Shown: piece by piece, positions 54,144 to 62,951 of the stretch
How the letters are laid out: every line of letters begins with the position of its first letter
Position numbering within the stretch: position 1 is the first letter of the stretch
Assembly (NCBI GenBank): GCA_947853665.1
Contig: CANTXF010000002.1
Coordinates: forward strand, 1-64,000
Reading direction: 5' to 3'
Origin: an uncultured Deferribacterales bacterium
GTDB taxonomy: Bacteria; Chrysiogenota; Deferribacteres; Deferribacterales; Mucispirillaceae
Length of the DNA: 64,000 nucleotides
Program-made: the position numbers and the translations under genes
The notes under the pieces: generated by a model
The model's database searches: none
Seen by the model: only the letters and a program-made list of their open reading frames with translations
Told to the model about the DNA's origin: nothing

Positions 54144-54593
54144 CTATTTGAAGGAGGATATTTCGTCCGCAAGCATTTCAAGCTGCTCGACGGAGGTATT
54201 TTCCAGAAGCCCTTTCATAAGAGTGTTCGGCACCTGGCCGTTTTTATATTTCATAAGGGCGGCCATATTGTACTGCCTGTCCCTGCCGGCTATGGAAGGG
54301 CCTACCGGGCCTTTGCCGTCCCTGCCGTGGCAGGAGGAGCATTTTACTATATAAAGCCTGCTAAGGCCGGATTTGCCCGCTTCGCGCCTCATTTCCTCAA
54401 GGGCGAGAGCCTGTTCGTCCATCTGGGGGGAAGCCGGTTTTTCCGGGGCGGAAGCGGCGGCGGGGGCTGGCGCAGCGGCTTTCTGCGTTTCAGCCTCCTG
54501 AGGAACGCCTGACGGCGACCCCTTTGAAAACATATATGCAAATAAAGCTGCGGCCGCGGCCACCGCTATAATACCTGCTGTCCTTCTGCTCAT
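54144..54593 (-). CDS. nosC2: Membrane-anchored monoheme cytochrome c (NosC2-type)
   Basis: The 149-residue protein has an N-terminal membrane anchor (about 7-24), an alanine/proline-rich linker (about 28-60) and a class I cytochrome c domain with one heme site CSSCH (about 87) and a downstream methionine candidate (NTLMKGL). It would pass electrons within the nos pathway. It overlaps nosC1 by 4 bp. Confidence 0.88.
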   Translation of the reverse strand: MSRRTAGIIAVAAAAALFAYMFSKGSPSGVPQEAETQKAAAPAPAAASAPEKPASPQMDEQALALEEMRREAGKSGLSRLYIVKCSSCHGRDGKGPVGPSIAGRDRQYNMAALMKYKNGQVPNTLMKGLLENTSVEQLEMLADEISSFK

Positions 54594-55132
54594 CTGGCTT
54601 TCTCCTTTCTTATCTCTTCGTTAAAGGCGGCTATATCGTCCGCGATAAAGCGTATCTCCTCATCGGTCATTTTAGACACGAGAACCTTCATAAGCACGTT
54701 TTCTTCCCTGTCGGTCCTGTATTTTATTATCATGTCGTAAACCTGCTCCCCGCTTTTATCAAGCAGAGACGGCCCTATTACCCCGTTGCCGTAATCGTCG
54801 TGGCAGGCTGAGCATTTTACGATAAACTCCTTGCTGAGCCTTTTCATCATAAGCGATTTATGTATGGATTCGTAAGGGTTGTTCCTTACTACGACGTGGG
54901 CGCCTATCTCCTTAGTAAGAGGCGTTTCCTCCCCGTCCGGCGCGTATCTTACGGCGTATTCCCCCGTTACAGTATAGGAAATAAACGGGCTTACGTTATC
55001 CTTATTGCTCCCGCCGCCTGAAACCACGGTTATCTCCCCGCTTTTTTCAGGCAAGGGGGCTTCCGCGCCCTTTTGCTCGCTCCCGGAGCAGGCGGCAGCA
55101 AAAACGCATATTATCAGACAAAGAAATTTCAT
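54590..55132 (-). CDS. nosC1: Monoheme cytochrome c lipoprotein (NosC1-type)
   Basis: This protein of about 180 residues begins at the ATG at 55132, which follows GGAGAG; an in-frame TTG four codons upstream is less likely. It has a lipoprotein signal with lipobox VFAAAC, then a cytochrome c domain with CSACH and a distal methionine candidate (ENVLMKVL). It resembles the NosC2 domain, suggesting an old duplication. Together they link the NosGH module to NosZ in clade II clusters. Confidence 0.88.
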   Translation of the reverse strand: MKFLCLIICVFAAACSGSEQKGAEAPLPEKSGEITVVSGGGSNKDNVSPFISYTVTGEYAVRYAPDGEETPLTKEIGAHVVVRNNPYESIHKSLMMKRLSKEFIVKCSACHDDYGNGVIGPSLLDKSGEQVYDMIIKYRTDREENVLMKVLVSKMTDEEIRFIADDIAAFNEEIRKEKAR

Positions 55133-55145
55133 ATTGCTCTCCAAA

Positions 55146-55835
55146 TCACTTAGGCTCTATTACAAAAACATTGCTTTCCGCCGGGCACAGCTCCAGGCAC
55201 ACGCCGCAGCCCACGCATTTTTCGCGTATTTCGGGGGCGTACCGCTTTTCCCCCGTCAGAGCTATGGCCGCGTCCCTGTCAGGATACGGGCACATATCGC
55301 GGCAGACGGTGCAGGCTTTGCCTGAAAAGGCGCGCAGTTTTTCCGCCAGTTCTTTTTCCCGCTCGCCGGAGGTTCCGTGGGCTATGAGCCTGTTTATCAT
55401 ATCCTCCGTAACGGTTTCCCCCTTCATGCCGAGGCAGTTTTCAGGCCTTACGACCCTGGCCTTGCCCATATCCACATATTCCGCGTCGGACACGCTGCTG
55501 TCCAGCGCCCCGGACGGGCAGGAAAGCACGCAGGGCAGAAGGTCGCAAAGATAGCAAGCCCGCTCCTCCGGTATTATTACCGGGGTGCCCGCGGCGGCGC
55601 CCTTATTTATATCGAGCAGCTTTACCGAGCGGTAAGGGCACACCTGCACGCACTGGCCGCATTTTATGCACGTTCCTAAAAATTTGCGCTCGTTTTCCGC
55701 ACCGGGAGGGCGCAGGAATTTTTCCTCCGGCTTCAGCAAAGGCGCACAGGCCCTGCCTGCGGCAAGAAGCCCGGCCAGGCCGCAGGTAAAAAGCGCCGTT
55801 TTGGCGAAAGAGCGGCGGTTCATTTTTTTACTCAC
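55146..55835 (-). CDS. nosG: NosG, NapG/MauM-like periplasmic ferredoxin
   Basis: The 229-residue protein has a twin-arginine signal (NRRSFAKTALF, about 6-16) and four cysteine clusters typical of NapG-like [4Fe-4S] proteins: CIKCGQCVQVCP, CYLCDLLPCVLSCP, CTVCRDMCP and CVGCGVCLELCP. It would be exported folded and act with the NosH membrane protein in electron transfer. It overlaps nosD by 8 bp. Confidence 0.92.
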   Translation of the reverse strand: MSKKMNRRSFAKTALFTCGLAGLLAAGRACAPLLKPEEKFLRPPGAENERKFLGTCIKCGQCVQVCPYRSVKLLDINKGAAAGTPVIIPEERACYLCDLLPCVLSCPSGALDSSVSDAEYVDMGKARVVRPENCLGMKGETVTEDMINRLIAHGTSGEREKELAEKLRAFSGKACTVCRDMCPYPDRDAAIALTGEKRYAPEIREKCVGCGVCLELCPAESNVFVIEPK

Positions 55836-57060
55836 TTTTTACATCCTCCGCCTTTAATCTCGGCATGGTATCGACGGCAAGAGTCTCCGGCTCGGAAAAC
55901 GGCAGGAGCTTCATAAGAAAGTTAAGCAGGCTCATTACCGGCGAACCGTAAAAAAACTTTAAAGCGGGAACACGCTGCATTATTTTATCCGCATAGGCAA
56001 GGTTTTCGTAAGGAGTGTCCCCGTAGCCGTCTCCATTTCTGTCGAAGCCTTCGTATTCGTCCCAGTAATTTCTGTACCATGAATTTACGCTTAAATCGGA
56101 GGAGGGCGTGTCGTTCGATACGGAATCTATATTGCCGCCGAAAACGTTGTCCTCGAAAACGCTGCCTAAAATCACTCCGTGGAGCTGGATACCCGTCGTG
56201 TTATACAGTATCCGGTTGCGCATAAATTTATTGACCGTGCCCGGCTGATACGGGGACTGGTCCAGATAAAACCCTCTGGCGTTATACATAAGGACATTGT
56301 CCTCCGCTATGCAGTCCGAAACCTCCTTAAAGCCTATGCCTATGCCGAAAGGCCCGGTGGAGCTGCGCACGGTGTTGCCCGTAATACGGCTGCCGTGGCT
56401 GTACATAAGGAAAATCCCTACGGAATTATTTTCAAAAACGTTGTCCGTAACGAAATTTCTGTCCGCGTACATAAAATGGACGGAATACCTGGAGCCGCCG
56501 ATGTAGTTTTTCTCTATCCTGTTGGCGGAGGAATACCAGAAAACCATATCCCTTATCCCCTCCATCCTGTTGCTTCTTATGGTGTTGGAGTGGCTGTACC
56601 ACAGCCTTATGCCGTCCCCCTTGAGGCCGAGGGAAAAATCTTTGGAGCGTATGTCGTTATTTTCAATGCGGCCCCGGTTGGAGCCTTCGAAATTGACCCC
56701 GAAAAGACAGTCCCGCATATTGTTGCCGGAAACTATCACGTTATCGGCGTTCTTAACGGCGACGCAGGCGTCGCTGGCTTCGTGGCTTTCGCCGCTGCCC
56801 ATTATCCTGAGCCCCTGGACGGAAGCCCCGGAAGCGGTAACGGTTATCACGCTTCCTTTGCCGCTGCCCTTTATTACGGCGTTATCGCCCCTGCCCTTTA
56901 AGGTAACGGCCTTATTAACGGTAACGGGGCCTTCGTAAAGGCCGTCGCCCAATATTATAACGGAGCCTTCCTCCGCGCCGTCTACGGCTTCCTGGAGCGA
57001 GGCGGCGCAGACGGGCAAAGCGGAAAGCAGGACAAGCGCAAAGGCGGCGGGAACCTTCAT
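55828..57060 (-). CDS. nosD: NosD, periplasmic CuZ-site maturation protein
   Basis: The 410-residue exported protein has a Sec signal (about 1-19) and a right-handed beta-helix of carbohydrate-binding/sugar-hydrolase-type repeats (NNDIRSKDFSLGLKGDGIRLWYSHSN and following N-rich turns, about 90-340). It is the periplasmic part of NosDFY and needed for CuZ assembly. It overlaps nosB by 4 bp and nosG by 8 bp. Confidence 0.93.
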   Translation of the reverse strand: MKVPAAFALVLLSALPVCAASLQEAVDGAEEGSVIILGDGLYEGPVTVNKAVTLKGRGDNAVIKGSGKGSVITVTASGASVQGLRIMGSGESHEASDACVAVKNADNVIVSGNNMRDCLFGVNFEGSNRGRIENNDIRSKDFSLGLKGDGIRLWYSHSNTIRSNRMEGIRDMVFWYSSANRIEKNYIGGSRYSVHFMYADRNFVTDNVFENNSVGIFLMYSHGSRITGNTVRSSTGPFGIGIGFKEVSDCIAEDNVLMYNARGFYLDQSPYQPGTVNKFMRNRILYNTTGIQLHGVILGSVFEDNVFGGNIDSVSNDTPSSDLSVNSWYRNYWDEYEGFDRNGDGYGDTPYENLAYADKIMQRVPALKFFYGSPVMSLLNFLMKLLPFSEPETLAVDTMPRLKAEDVKSE

Positions 57061-57830
57061 TTAAGCTCCTTTCTCCGGGCCAGTATGGCAAGCACGGAAA
57101 GAACCGCTATTATAAGCAGTATATAAAAGCCCGTCGTTGGATAGGAGTGGGTGGTAAACTGGGCGACGCGACCGTCTCCCAGGGCCGTCGGCATAAAGGG
57201 CTTGACCTTGAACATGCCCCACTCCTGAAGGTTGTGGCCGTACCAGTAGAGCCAGCCCGCGTAAAAAGCGAAAAAACCGACGGGAAAAAGAGCCGGGGTA
57301 ACCAGGAGCAGCCAGGAAAAACGCCCCCTGTATATAATGAAAAGAAAGAACATCAAAGCTATTATAAGCATTATATAAGGAGCCGCCGCCCTTTCAAGCC
57401 TGGCTCCCGTCTCCATGGAATACATGCCGATAAAATGGTTTATCGTGTTCATTTCATGGACGTCGCCCGAATAGCCGTCAAGATGAAAATACACCGGTAT
57501 GCCGTCCGGAAAGGCTTCCTTAGGATAATTGGGCGCTTCGAGGGACACGTACCAGACGGGCACGCTCATGACCCCCACCTCCCCTTTTCTCTCTATCATC
57601 TGGCGCAGATCCTTTTCCGCGCCTTTGGGAGTGTACGGGCTTACATACCTGCCGGTCTGGTATATGTTCCACAAAGAACACACGTAAGAGGGAACCGAGG
57701 CTCCGTCGCCGGATTTTATCTTTTCCGGCACGCCCTGAAAAATTATCATTGGAAACGTAAAGAACACCACGGTAAGCAAAAGCGCCGCGGCCGCAAACAC
57801 ATCCGATTTGCTGAAACCCGATTTAGCCAT
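57057..57830 (-). CDS. nosB: NosB, clade II nos membrane protein
   Basis: The 257-residue protein has an N-terminal helix (about 12-31), a soluble segment (about 35-140, including a YMSMETGARLERA-like stretch) and four hydrophobic helices toward the C-terminus. The gene sits directly between nosZ and nosD, the fixed position of nosB in Sec-type (clade II) clusters such as that of Wolinella. It replaces the NosR of clade I systems in gene content. Its biochemical role is not settled. The identification rests on position and topology. Confidence 0.8.
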   Translation of the reverse strand: MAKSGFSKSDVFAAAALLLTVVFFTFPMIIFQGVPEKIKSGDGASVPSYVCSLWNIYQTGRYVSPYTPKGAEKDLRQMIERKGEVGVMSVPVWYVSLEAPNYPKEAFPDGIPVYFHLDGYSGDVHEMNTINHFIGMYSMETGARLERAAAPYIMLIIALMFFLFIIYRGRFSWLLLVTPALFPVGFFAFYAGWLYWYGHNLQEWGMFKVKPFMPTALGDGRVAQFTTHSYPTTGFYILLIIAVLSVLAILARRKELK

Positions 57831-57865
57831 AACGCACCGCCGAAATCTGAAAAATACTTGAAGCC

Positions 57866-57886
57866 GGAGGGGCTTAAAGCCCCTCC
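57866..57886 (-). terminator. Intercistronic hairpin after nosZ
   Basis: An 8-bp perfect stem (GGAGGGGC / GCCCCTCC) with a 5-nt loop lies 17 bp after the nosZ stop. It is not directly followed by T, so it may stabilise the nosZ message or only partly terminate, favouring nosZ over downstream genes. Confidence 0.6.
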
Positions 57887-57902
57887 TTTTAAATAATCGC
57901 CT

Positions 57903-60488
57903 TTAGAAAAGGTCGGCGTTCTGATCTATCCATTTCATGTATTCGATCATGTCTTTAATTTCGCCGTCCTTCATATTCTGGTTAGGCATCCTAAGGTTAA
58001 AGTAGTTTATAAGCTCTTTAACGTAAGGCTCGTCATATTTGGAAGCAGGGTTTTTGGTAAATTCGAAAACCCATTGCTCGCTGGTTCTGTCTATGGCTCC
58101 CGTAAGGTCCGGGCCGGAGCTTACCTGGCCTATTACGTGGCAGCCGTTGCATCCGCCGGTAAGGTAAGCGGCTTCGCCTCTGGACGCAGCTTCTGACATG
58201 GGGGAAGCAAGCATTTTGGAAAGGCGCGCCTTAGCCCTGAGGCCCACGTCGGCGGTTTTTACCATATACTGCCATACCTGGTTTTCCCAGAGGATAGCCT
58301 GGTCAAGGTCGCCTTTCTTATAGGCGGCGTCGGCCTTGGCCTTAACGTCCTTGATATTGCCGTACTGGTTCAGGGCGTCCGTCACCAGGGCTTTTATTTC
58401 AGGATATTTGTCATATCCTTTATCCGTAAGGAATTTAACTACGGACTGTATAACCGCGTCGGTAGCTTCGTTAGTCGCCAGTATTTTCTTATACTCCGCT
58501 TCAAGCTGTTCCTTGCTCAGCTTCTGGAGGCTCATCTTTTTAATGTCCTCATACTTTTTGTTGGGGTCCTTCACAAAAAGATAGCCCATCATTTCAAGGT
58601 GGAGAGCGGAGCAGAATTCCGTGCAGTAATACGGAAACACGCCTTCCTCATCGGCCACGAAGGTAACGGAAGCCGTTTTTCCCGGCTCTATGGAAGCGTG
58701 GACGTTAAGAGCGTCTATGGCGAATCCGTGGGTCTCGTCCTGGGCCCTTTCTAGGCTGGTTATGTGGATGGTTACCTTATCGCCTTTATTTACGGTTATG
58801 TGTTCCGGGTTTATGTGGGAACGAACCATAGTGGCGTAAACGGTAACGTTGTTGCCTTTGCGCTCAACGCGCTCCTGTCCGGCAAGGGTAACGGCCGGGT
58901 GAGGTTTGCCGGTACGGCTGTTTGTGCCCATGTCGTAAGTTGCCTGAGGTTTCAGCTTATCGGCGGCAATGGATACTACGTCGTGAGGCTCGCCCAGAGG
59001 TATGGGCATATCGTAGATAAGCTCCATTTTAGGCCCGGTAATATCTATAAGCTGGTGGTTCTGCGGATGCAGAGGGCCTACCGGGTTGAACCTGTCTATG
59101 GAGAGCTTGTCGAGGGAAAGGGCGTATTTGCCTTTAGGCTTGGAGGATTTGCCTTCCATAGTGTCAAGGTGGCCTATATTGTAGTGAACGTTTATACGGT
59201 CCAGAACTTTAAGGTTTTTGTAATCCCATTTAACTATCTGGGAGTCCACATAAAGAGACGTATAAATTATGCCGTCCTCAGGAACGAAAGAGCTGTGCAG
59301 AGGTCCGAGGCCCAGCTCAACCTGACCGTGGAGGGCTTTTTTCATATCTATTATGGGTATACCGTAAGGGTCCTTGCCGATAAAATCCTTTTTGTCTATA
59401 AGGGCTTTTATTTTGGCAAAATCATAAACGGAAGCGTGGGTATCCAGCTTGCCGCCTACAACTATATATTTGCCGTCCGGGGTAACGTCCACGCCGTGGG
59501 GGGACTTGGGCTCCGGTATAAGGAAAAGAGCGCCAGCTTTTACGGCCGCGTCTATGGTCACTACGCGGTGGCCGTTGATCACCTTATAGTTTTTCTTGTC
59601 CTGAGCCAGCTTTTCAAGGATTTTCCAGTTGAATACGTGCAGGTAGTCGTTGTCGTTTCGGCTCATGCCGGCTTCAAAAGGAGGAAGGCCCTTTTCTATA
59701 CCGCCGGTATACATTTCGGAGTTAAAGGAGTTTATAAAGCCCCAGCCGTCGGACGGGCCTTTGCCCGCGTCGGAAAGGTCCTGCATATAGGGAGGCAGTT
59801 CCAGAGTAAAGGATTTATCCACGTCTATGCGGCCTTTTGTTTTATCGAACTTCCAGAGAGTAACCGCCCCGCGGAAAACGTCCGCGTAGTTTTCTATGGG
59901 GTAATAGTTGTTGTCGAGAGGCGCGGCGTATTGGCTGGCCTCCATAACGTACTCGGAGTTAGGCGTAACGAACGCCCCGCCGTGTTCGCTTTTTATTACC
60001 GGGTTGGTAACTATCTGCACAGTTTCAAAATCGTGGAGGTTTATAACCGCCAGACGGGGGTTGGCTTTATCGTTGATAAAGAGATAATCCCCGGTATATT
60101 CGCCGTTTTTCTCGGTAAACGCCGGGTGGTGGGAATCGCCCCAGGTTATATCCCTGCCGCGGATCTTGCCCTGCTCGAGAACGGCTTTGGACTCGTCGTC
60201 ATAGCCGTAACCCTGCCACGGCTCGGGAGTGAACACGCCTATGTACTTATAAATACGCATGGAAGGCACGCCGTAAACTATGACCTGCCCGGACTGGCCG
60301 CCGGAAGAAAAGACTATGTATTCGTCTTTCCTGCCCGAAGGCTGGTAAGTTTTTGCCGCCGCAATAACATCTTTTTCGGAAAGGTTTCTTTCCTTCATGA
60401 TGTCCTGCAGGGTGTCCGCCGCAACGGCCTGAACGGCGAAAGCCGCAAGCACAGCCAAAGAAACGGCACATTTCTTCAGAAAATTCAT
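57903..60488 (-). CDS. nosZ: Nitrous oxide reductase, clade II with C-terminal cytochrome c
   Basis: The 861-residue periplasmic enzyme reduces N2O to N2. It has a Sec, not Tat, signal (about 1-23), the seven-bladed propeller that holds the tetranuclear CuZ site (about 50-550; histidines in GDSHHPAFT, SEHGGAF and SPHGVDVTPDG), and a cupredoxin CuA domain. The CuA ligands are C622, C626, H630 and M633 in CTEFCSALHLEMM. A C-terminal extension carries a heme c site CNGCH (C780), as in the cNosZ of Wolinella. Sec export, length and the fused cytochrome place it in clade II. It is the first gene of the nos operon. Confidence 0.97.
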   Translation of the reverse strand: MNFLKKCAVSLAVLAAFAVQAVAADTLQDIMKERNLSEKDVIAAAKTYQPSGRKDEYIVFSSGGQSGQVIVYGVPSMRIYKYIGVFTPEPWQGYGYDDESKAVLEQGKIRGRDITWGDSHHPAFTEKNGEYTGDYLFINDKANPRLAVINLHDFETVQIVTNPVIKSEHGGAFVTPNSEYVMEASQYAAPLDNNYYPIENYADVFRGAVTLWKFDKTKGRIDVDKSFTLELPPYMQDLSDAGKGPSDGWGFINSFNSEMYTGGIEKGLPPFEAGMSRNDNDYLHVFNWKILEKLAQDKKNYKVINGHRVVTIDAAVKAGALFLIPEPKSPHGVDVTPDGKYIVVGGKLDTHASVYDFAKIKALIDKKDFIGKDPYGIPIIDMKKALHGQVELGLGPLHSSFVPEDGIIYTSLYVDSQIVKWDYKNLKVLDRINVHYNIGHLDTMEGKSSKPKGKYALSLDKLSIDRFNPVGPLHPQNHQLIDITGPKMELIYDMPIPLGEPHDVVSIAADKLKPQATYDMGTNSRTGKPHPAVTLAGQERVERKGNNVTVYATMVRSHINPEHITVNKGDKVTIHITSLERAQDETHGFAIDALNVHASIEPGKTASVTFVADEEGVFPYYCTEFCSALHLEMMGYLFVKDPNKKYEDIKKMSLQKLSKEQLEAEYKKILATNEATDAVIQSVVKFLTDKGYDKYPEIKALVTDALNQYGNIKDVKAKADAAYKKGDLDQAILWENQVWQYMVKTADVGLRAKARLSKMLASPMSEAASRGEAAYLTGGCNGCHVIGQVSSGPDLTGAIDRTSEQWVFEFTKNPASKYDEPYVKELINYFNLRMPNQNMKDGEIKDMIEYMKWIDQNADLF

Positions 60489-60573
60489 TTTGTCCTCCTC
60501 ATTTATTGCACGCCGCCCACGGTAAGGCGGCTAAATGCCTTATCTGCAAAAAATAACTTAGGGCACGGACGAT

Positions 60574-60615
60574 ATATTAGGACAATAAAAAATTAATTAA
60601 ATTGACATATATCAA
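60574..60615 (-). promoter_or_regulatory. Class II FNR/CRP-type promoter of the nos operon
   Basis: On the minus strand TTGATATATGTCAA (60602-60615) matches the FNR consensus TTGAT-N4-ATCAA at nine of ten positions. A TAATAT -10 box (60574-60579) follows after exactly 22 bp, the spacing of class II sites centred at -41.5. It lies about 90-125 bp upstream of nosZ. Confidence 0.75.
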
Positions 60616-60646
60616 TTTACGAAGAATTTTTTATAACTATATTAGA

Positions 60647-60674
60647 ATAATATTCGGGGGGGGGAATTTGTCAA
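60647..60674 (-). promoter_or_regulatory. Second nos promoter with a C9 run in its spacer
   Basis: On the minus strand TTGACA and TATTAT are separated by 16 bp, and the spacer contains nine consecutive C (plus-strand G at 60656-60664). One added base would give the optimal 17-bp spacer. It lies about 150 bp upstream of nosZ. Confidence 0.6.
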
Positions 60675-60853
60675 TGTTTTTCAAAAAGATACGGCATCAG
60701 TCCTTAAATGATACGGTGAAGTAAACAGAATTTTTAAAAATTTTAACACACGGGAAAAACGCGCGAAAAAACGGCATAATAAAACGCCGCAACAGCCGGC
60801 GCGGCAAACCGCGCCGCAATCCAAGATAAAAAACTAATCTCATTAAAATGACT

Positions 60854-61085
60854 GGCAGCTATCCCCTAACGCAGATAGTTACGGCAAATAATTATAATAA
60901 TGCTCATTAGGCTTCAAAAATATTCATAATAAGACCTTCTCTGGCAAGGCAAACTCCGGGGCAAAAGCCCCTTTAGACAGTGCTTTGGCAAACGCTTTCG
61001 GTCTTATTATTCACAGCCCTAGAGCAAGCCGCCGTATTATAAATATTTCCCATAACTTTATTAATCTGCGTAAGGGCATAGCTGC
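60854..61085. repeat. Palindromic intergenic repeat, copy B
   Basis: About 232 bp with inverted ends: GCAGCTATCCCCTAACGCAG on the left, and a right end reading ATCTGCGTAAGGGCATAGC. Interior blocks TCTGGCAAGGCAAACTCC and TTTGGCAAACGCTTTCGG are shared with the other copies. No gene lies within it. Confidence 0.8.
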
Positions 61086-61182
61086 GAAATACTAATAAAC
61101 AGTTTCGCTAAAAAATCATCGTAAAATTCATTGATAGATATCCCTTTCTAATTTATACTTAATAATATATATTTTTCCCGGC

Positions 61183-61245
61183 CATATCCTTACCCTGACT
61201 GGCGTGAAGTTACTGAAAATATTTATCACGGGGCGGCTTGCGGCG
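61183..61245. repeat. Partial arm of the palindromic repeat
   Basis: CCATATCCTTACCCTG, GAAGTTACTGAAAATATTTAT and GGGCGGCTTGC match in order the left arm of copy C. The rest of the element is missing or too degraded to see. Confidence 0.45.
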
Positions 61246-61388
61246 GTAATTAAAAATTTTATCCACAGCGTCTATCAACGCACCGCTTGGGGTAAAATCT
61301 GCCTTTTCTGCGCCGCGGGACGATAACCGTAATTATCAGTATCAGGATAATAGCCGCCGAATTTTTAATATCTTTCAGGAGCAAGGCA

Positions 61389-62426
61389 ATGAAAAGCTAT
61401 ATAATATGGAACAATAAGGGCGGCATAGGCAAAACCATGCTGTCCTTTCTGCTGTCTACCGGATATGCCTTGGAGCATCCTGACGAAAATACCGTCGTTA
61501 TCGACATGTGCCCTCAGGCAAATATTTCTCAAGTGCTGCTTGGAGGAACTGATAATATCAATTCATACTTAGAGGTCGTGGAAAATAACAACACAATCGC
61601 CGATTATTTTATAAGCCGTTATCAAAAATCGCCTTATACCATGACAGGCAGCGAAACGTCATTCCTGCTCAATGATATTTCTTCACATAACGCCAATGTA
61701 CCGGATAATCTGTATCTTGTTTCCGGAAACAGCAAACTTGAATTGCTGAATACGATAATAGACAGGTTTGCCGCTCCCGGCGGATTCAGAGGCATAGACG
61801 AATGGAAGGCGATATACAGCTGGATAAACGACTTAAAAAAAGCAATAACGAATAAAATCGGGGAAAACACCTCTTTCTTTATAGATACGAACCCAAGTTT
61901 CGCAAACTATACTAAAATGGCAATTTTATCAGCGGACCGCCTGATTATACCATGTTTTGCAGATGTCGGCTCTTTGCTCGCACTGGAAAATCTTATGTTC
62001 TTTTTATATAACGTCAGGGATGAAAAAGCCTTCGGAAGTATCGACAACAATTTTTATGAACTGGCTAAAGAACATGGAATGTCTATTCCTATGATATACA
62101 TGGTCGTAGTGGGAAGAAGCACGCAATACAATAATAAAGCTGCTGCTGCCTTTAAGCATCTCGAAGAAAAAATTATGAGCAGAATTGAAGAACTTAAGAA
62201 AAAACATAACGGAAAGATCTTTATAAACTCATCTTTCCCGATAGTTCAGCAACTGCGGGATTTAAACTCCGCCGCCCCTTTGATTAACGTCCGGGGAGAA
62301 CTTTTAAACAACCTTAAAGGCGGCCAGGCTACCGGCCTGCATACGAAACAGGGCACGGAAATGATGGTGCCTACAAATATTAAAGAATTTAAAGACGCGG
62401 TTAACAATCTCGTAAAACTTTTATGA
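61389..62426 (+). CDS. Orphan ParA-family ATPase
   Basis: The 345-residue protein has the deviant Walker A motif NKGGIGKT (about 9-16), a VVIDMCPQANIS A-prime motif (about 37-48) and a FFIDTNPSFANYT Walker B-like segment (about 160). It therefore belongs to the ParA/MinD family of DNA- or membrane-associated switches. No parB or other partitioning gene is adjacent. It is AT-richer than the nos genes, and its neighbours are small hypothetical and regulator genes, so it may be the remnant of an integrated plasmid or a defence-related island. An AGGAGC site precedes the ATG. Confidence 0.8.
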   Translation: MKSYIIWNNKGGIGKTMLSFLLSTGYALEHPDENTVVIDMCPQANISQVLLGGTDNINSYLEVVENNNTIADYFISRYQKSPYTMTGSETSFLLNDISSHNANVPDNLYLVSGNSKLELLNTIIDRFAAPGGFRGIDEWKAIYSWINDLKKAITNKIGENTSFFIDTNPSFANYTKMAILSADRLIIPCFADVGSLLALENLMFFLYNVRDEKAFGSIDNNFYELAKEHGMSIPMIYMVVVGRSTQYNNKAAAAFKHLEEKIMSRIEELKKKHNGKIFINSSFPIVQQLRDLNSAAPLINVRGELLNNLKGGQATGLHTKQGTEMMVPTNIKEFKDAVNNLVKLL

Positions 62427-62557
62427 ATTTAACATCCGTAAAAAATCAGCGGGAACGGTTTTGCCGTATGTACAGCTTATTGTTCGTGTCCGGAACGCTG
62501 AAAATAAAAGCGCGCCGGACGCAACCCGTTTTCGGGACGGCCTTTAAGGCTGGACGC

Positions 62558-62737
62558 TTATTTTATCTCGGCCTCATCGTCCAGTAAAAATAAAATAACG
62601 GCGGTCATATCCGCAATCTCTTTTTTGCTCAGGGTGTTATCTAAAAAGAGAAAGGTTTTTTCAGCTTTTTCCTCCAGTTCCTTTTTACTGAAATACGCCG
62701 GGCAGCCGTTAACAATAGTTCTATAAATTTTTTGCAT
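62558..62737 (-). CDS. Small hypothetical protein (59 residues)
   Basis: This short reading frame encodes MQKIYRTIVNG at its start and ILFLLDDEAEIK at its end. It is strongly supported by an AAGGAG Shine-Dalgarno 7 bp before the ATG. It has a lysine/glutamate-rich middle (FSKKELEEKAEK) and an amphipathic C-terminal helix. No family is recognised. It runs opposite to parA, in the AT-rich patch between parA and the helix-turn-helix gene. Confidence 0.6.
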   Translation of the reverse strand: MQKIYRTIVNGCPAYFSKKELEEKAEKTFLFLDNTLSKKEIADMTAVILFLLDDEAEIK

Positions 62738-62898
62738 GGTATGCTCCTTTAGGGTTTGGCAAAACCAATCCCCAAAGGATTATATAGCTATAAGAGAAAT
62801 AAAACAGATTAAAAAGATACGTATAGTCCAACTTTTAAAATATGTAACCGCGCCCTTCACAACATCATACCAAAAGACCCTGATACAAATTTAACCCT

Positions 62899-62928
62899 TT
62901 GATATTATCCATAGATAACACATACATT
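62899..62928 (+). promoter_or_regulatory. Promoter with internal dyad upstream of the small HTH gene
   Basis: TTGATA and TACATT are separated by 18 bp. The spacer contains a TTATC-N4-GATAA inverted repeat, a plausible autoregulatory operator. Confidence 0.45.
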
Positions 62929-62951
62929 ATCGATTCAATATACACAAGCTC

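Noticed and set aside
51387-60488. A nosR gene as in clade I denitrifiers
   Set aside because: None is present; the membrane gene after nosZ matches the NosB position of clade II clusters, and it lacks the flavin and ferredoxin features of NosR.
58764-60596. A 610-codon open frame on the plus strand
   Set aside because: It lies wholly opposite nosZ, has no ribosome-binding site or domain, and reflects the codon bias of the real gene.
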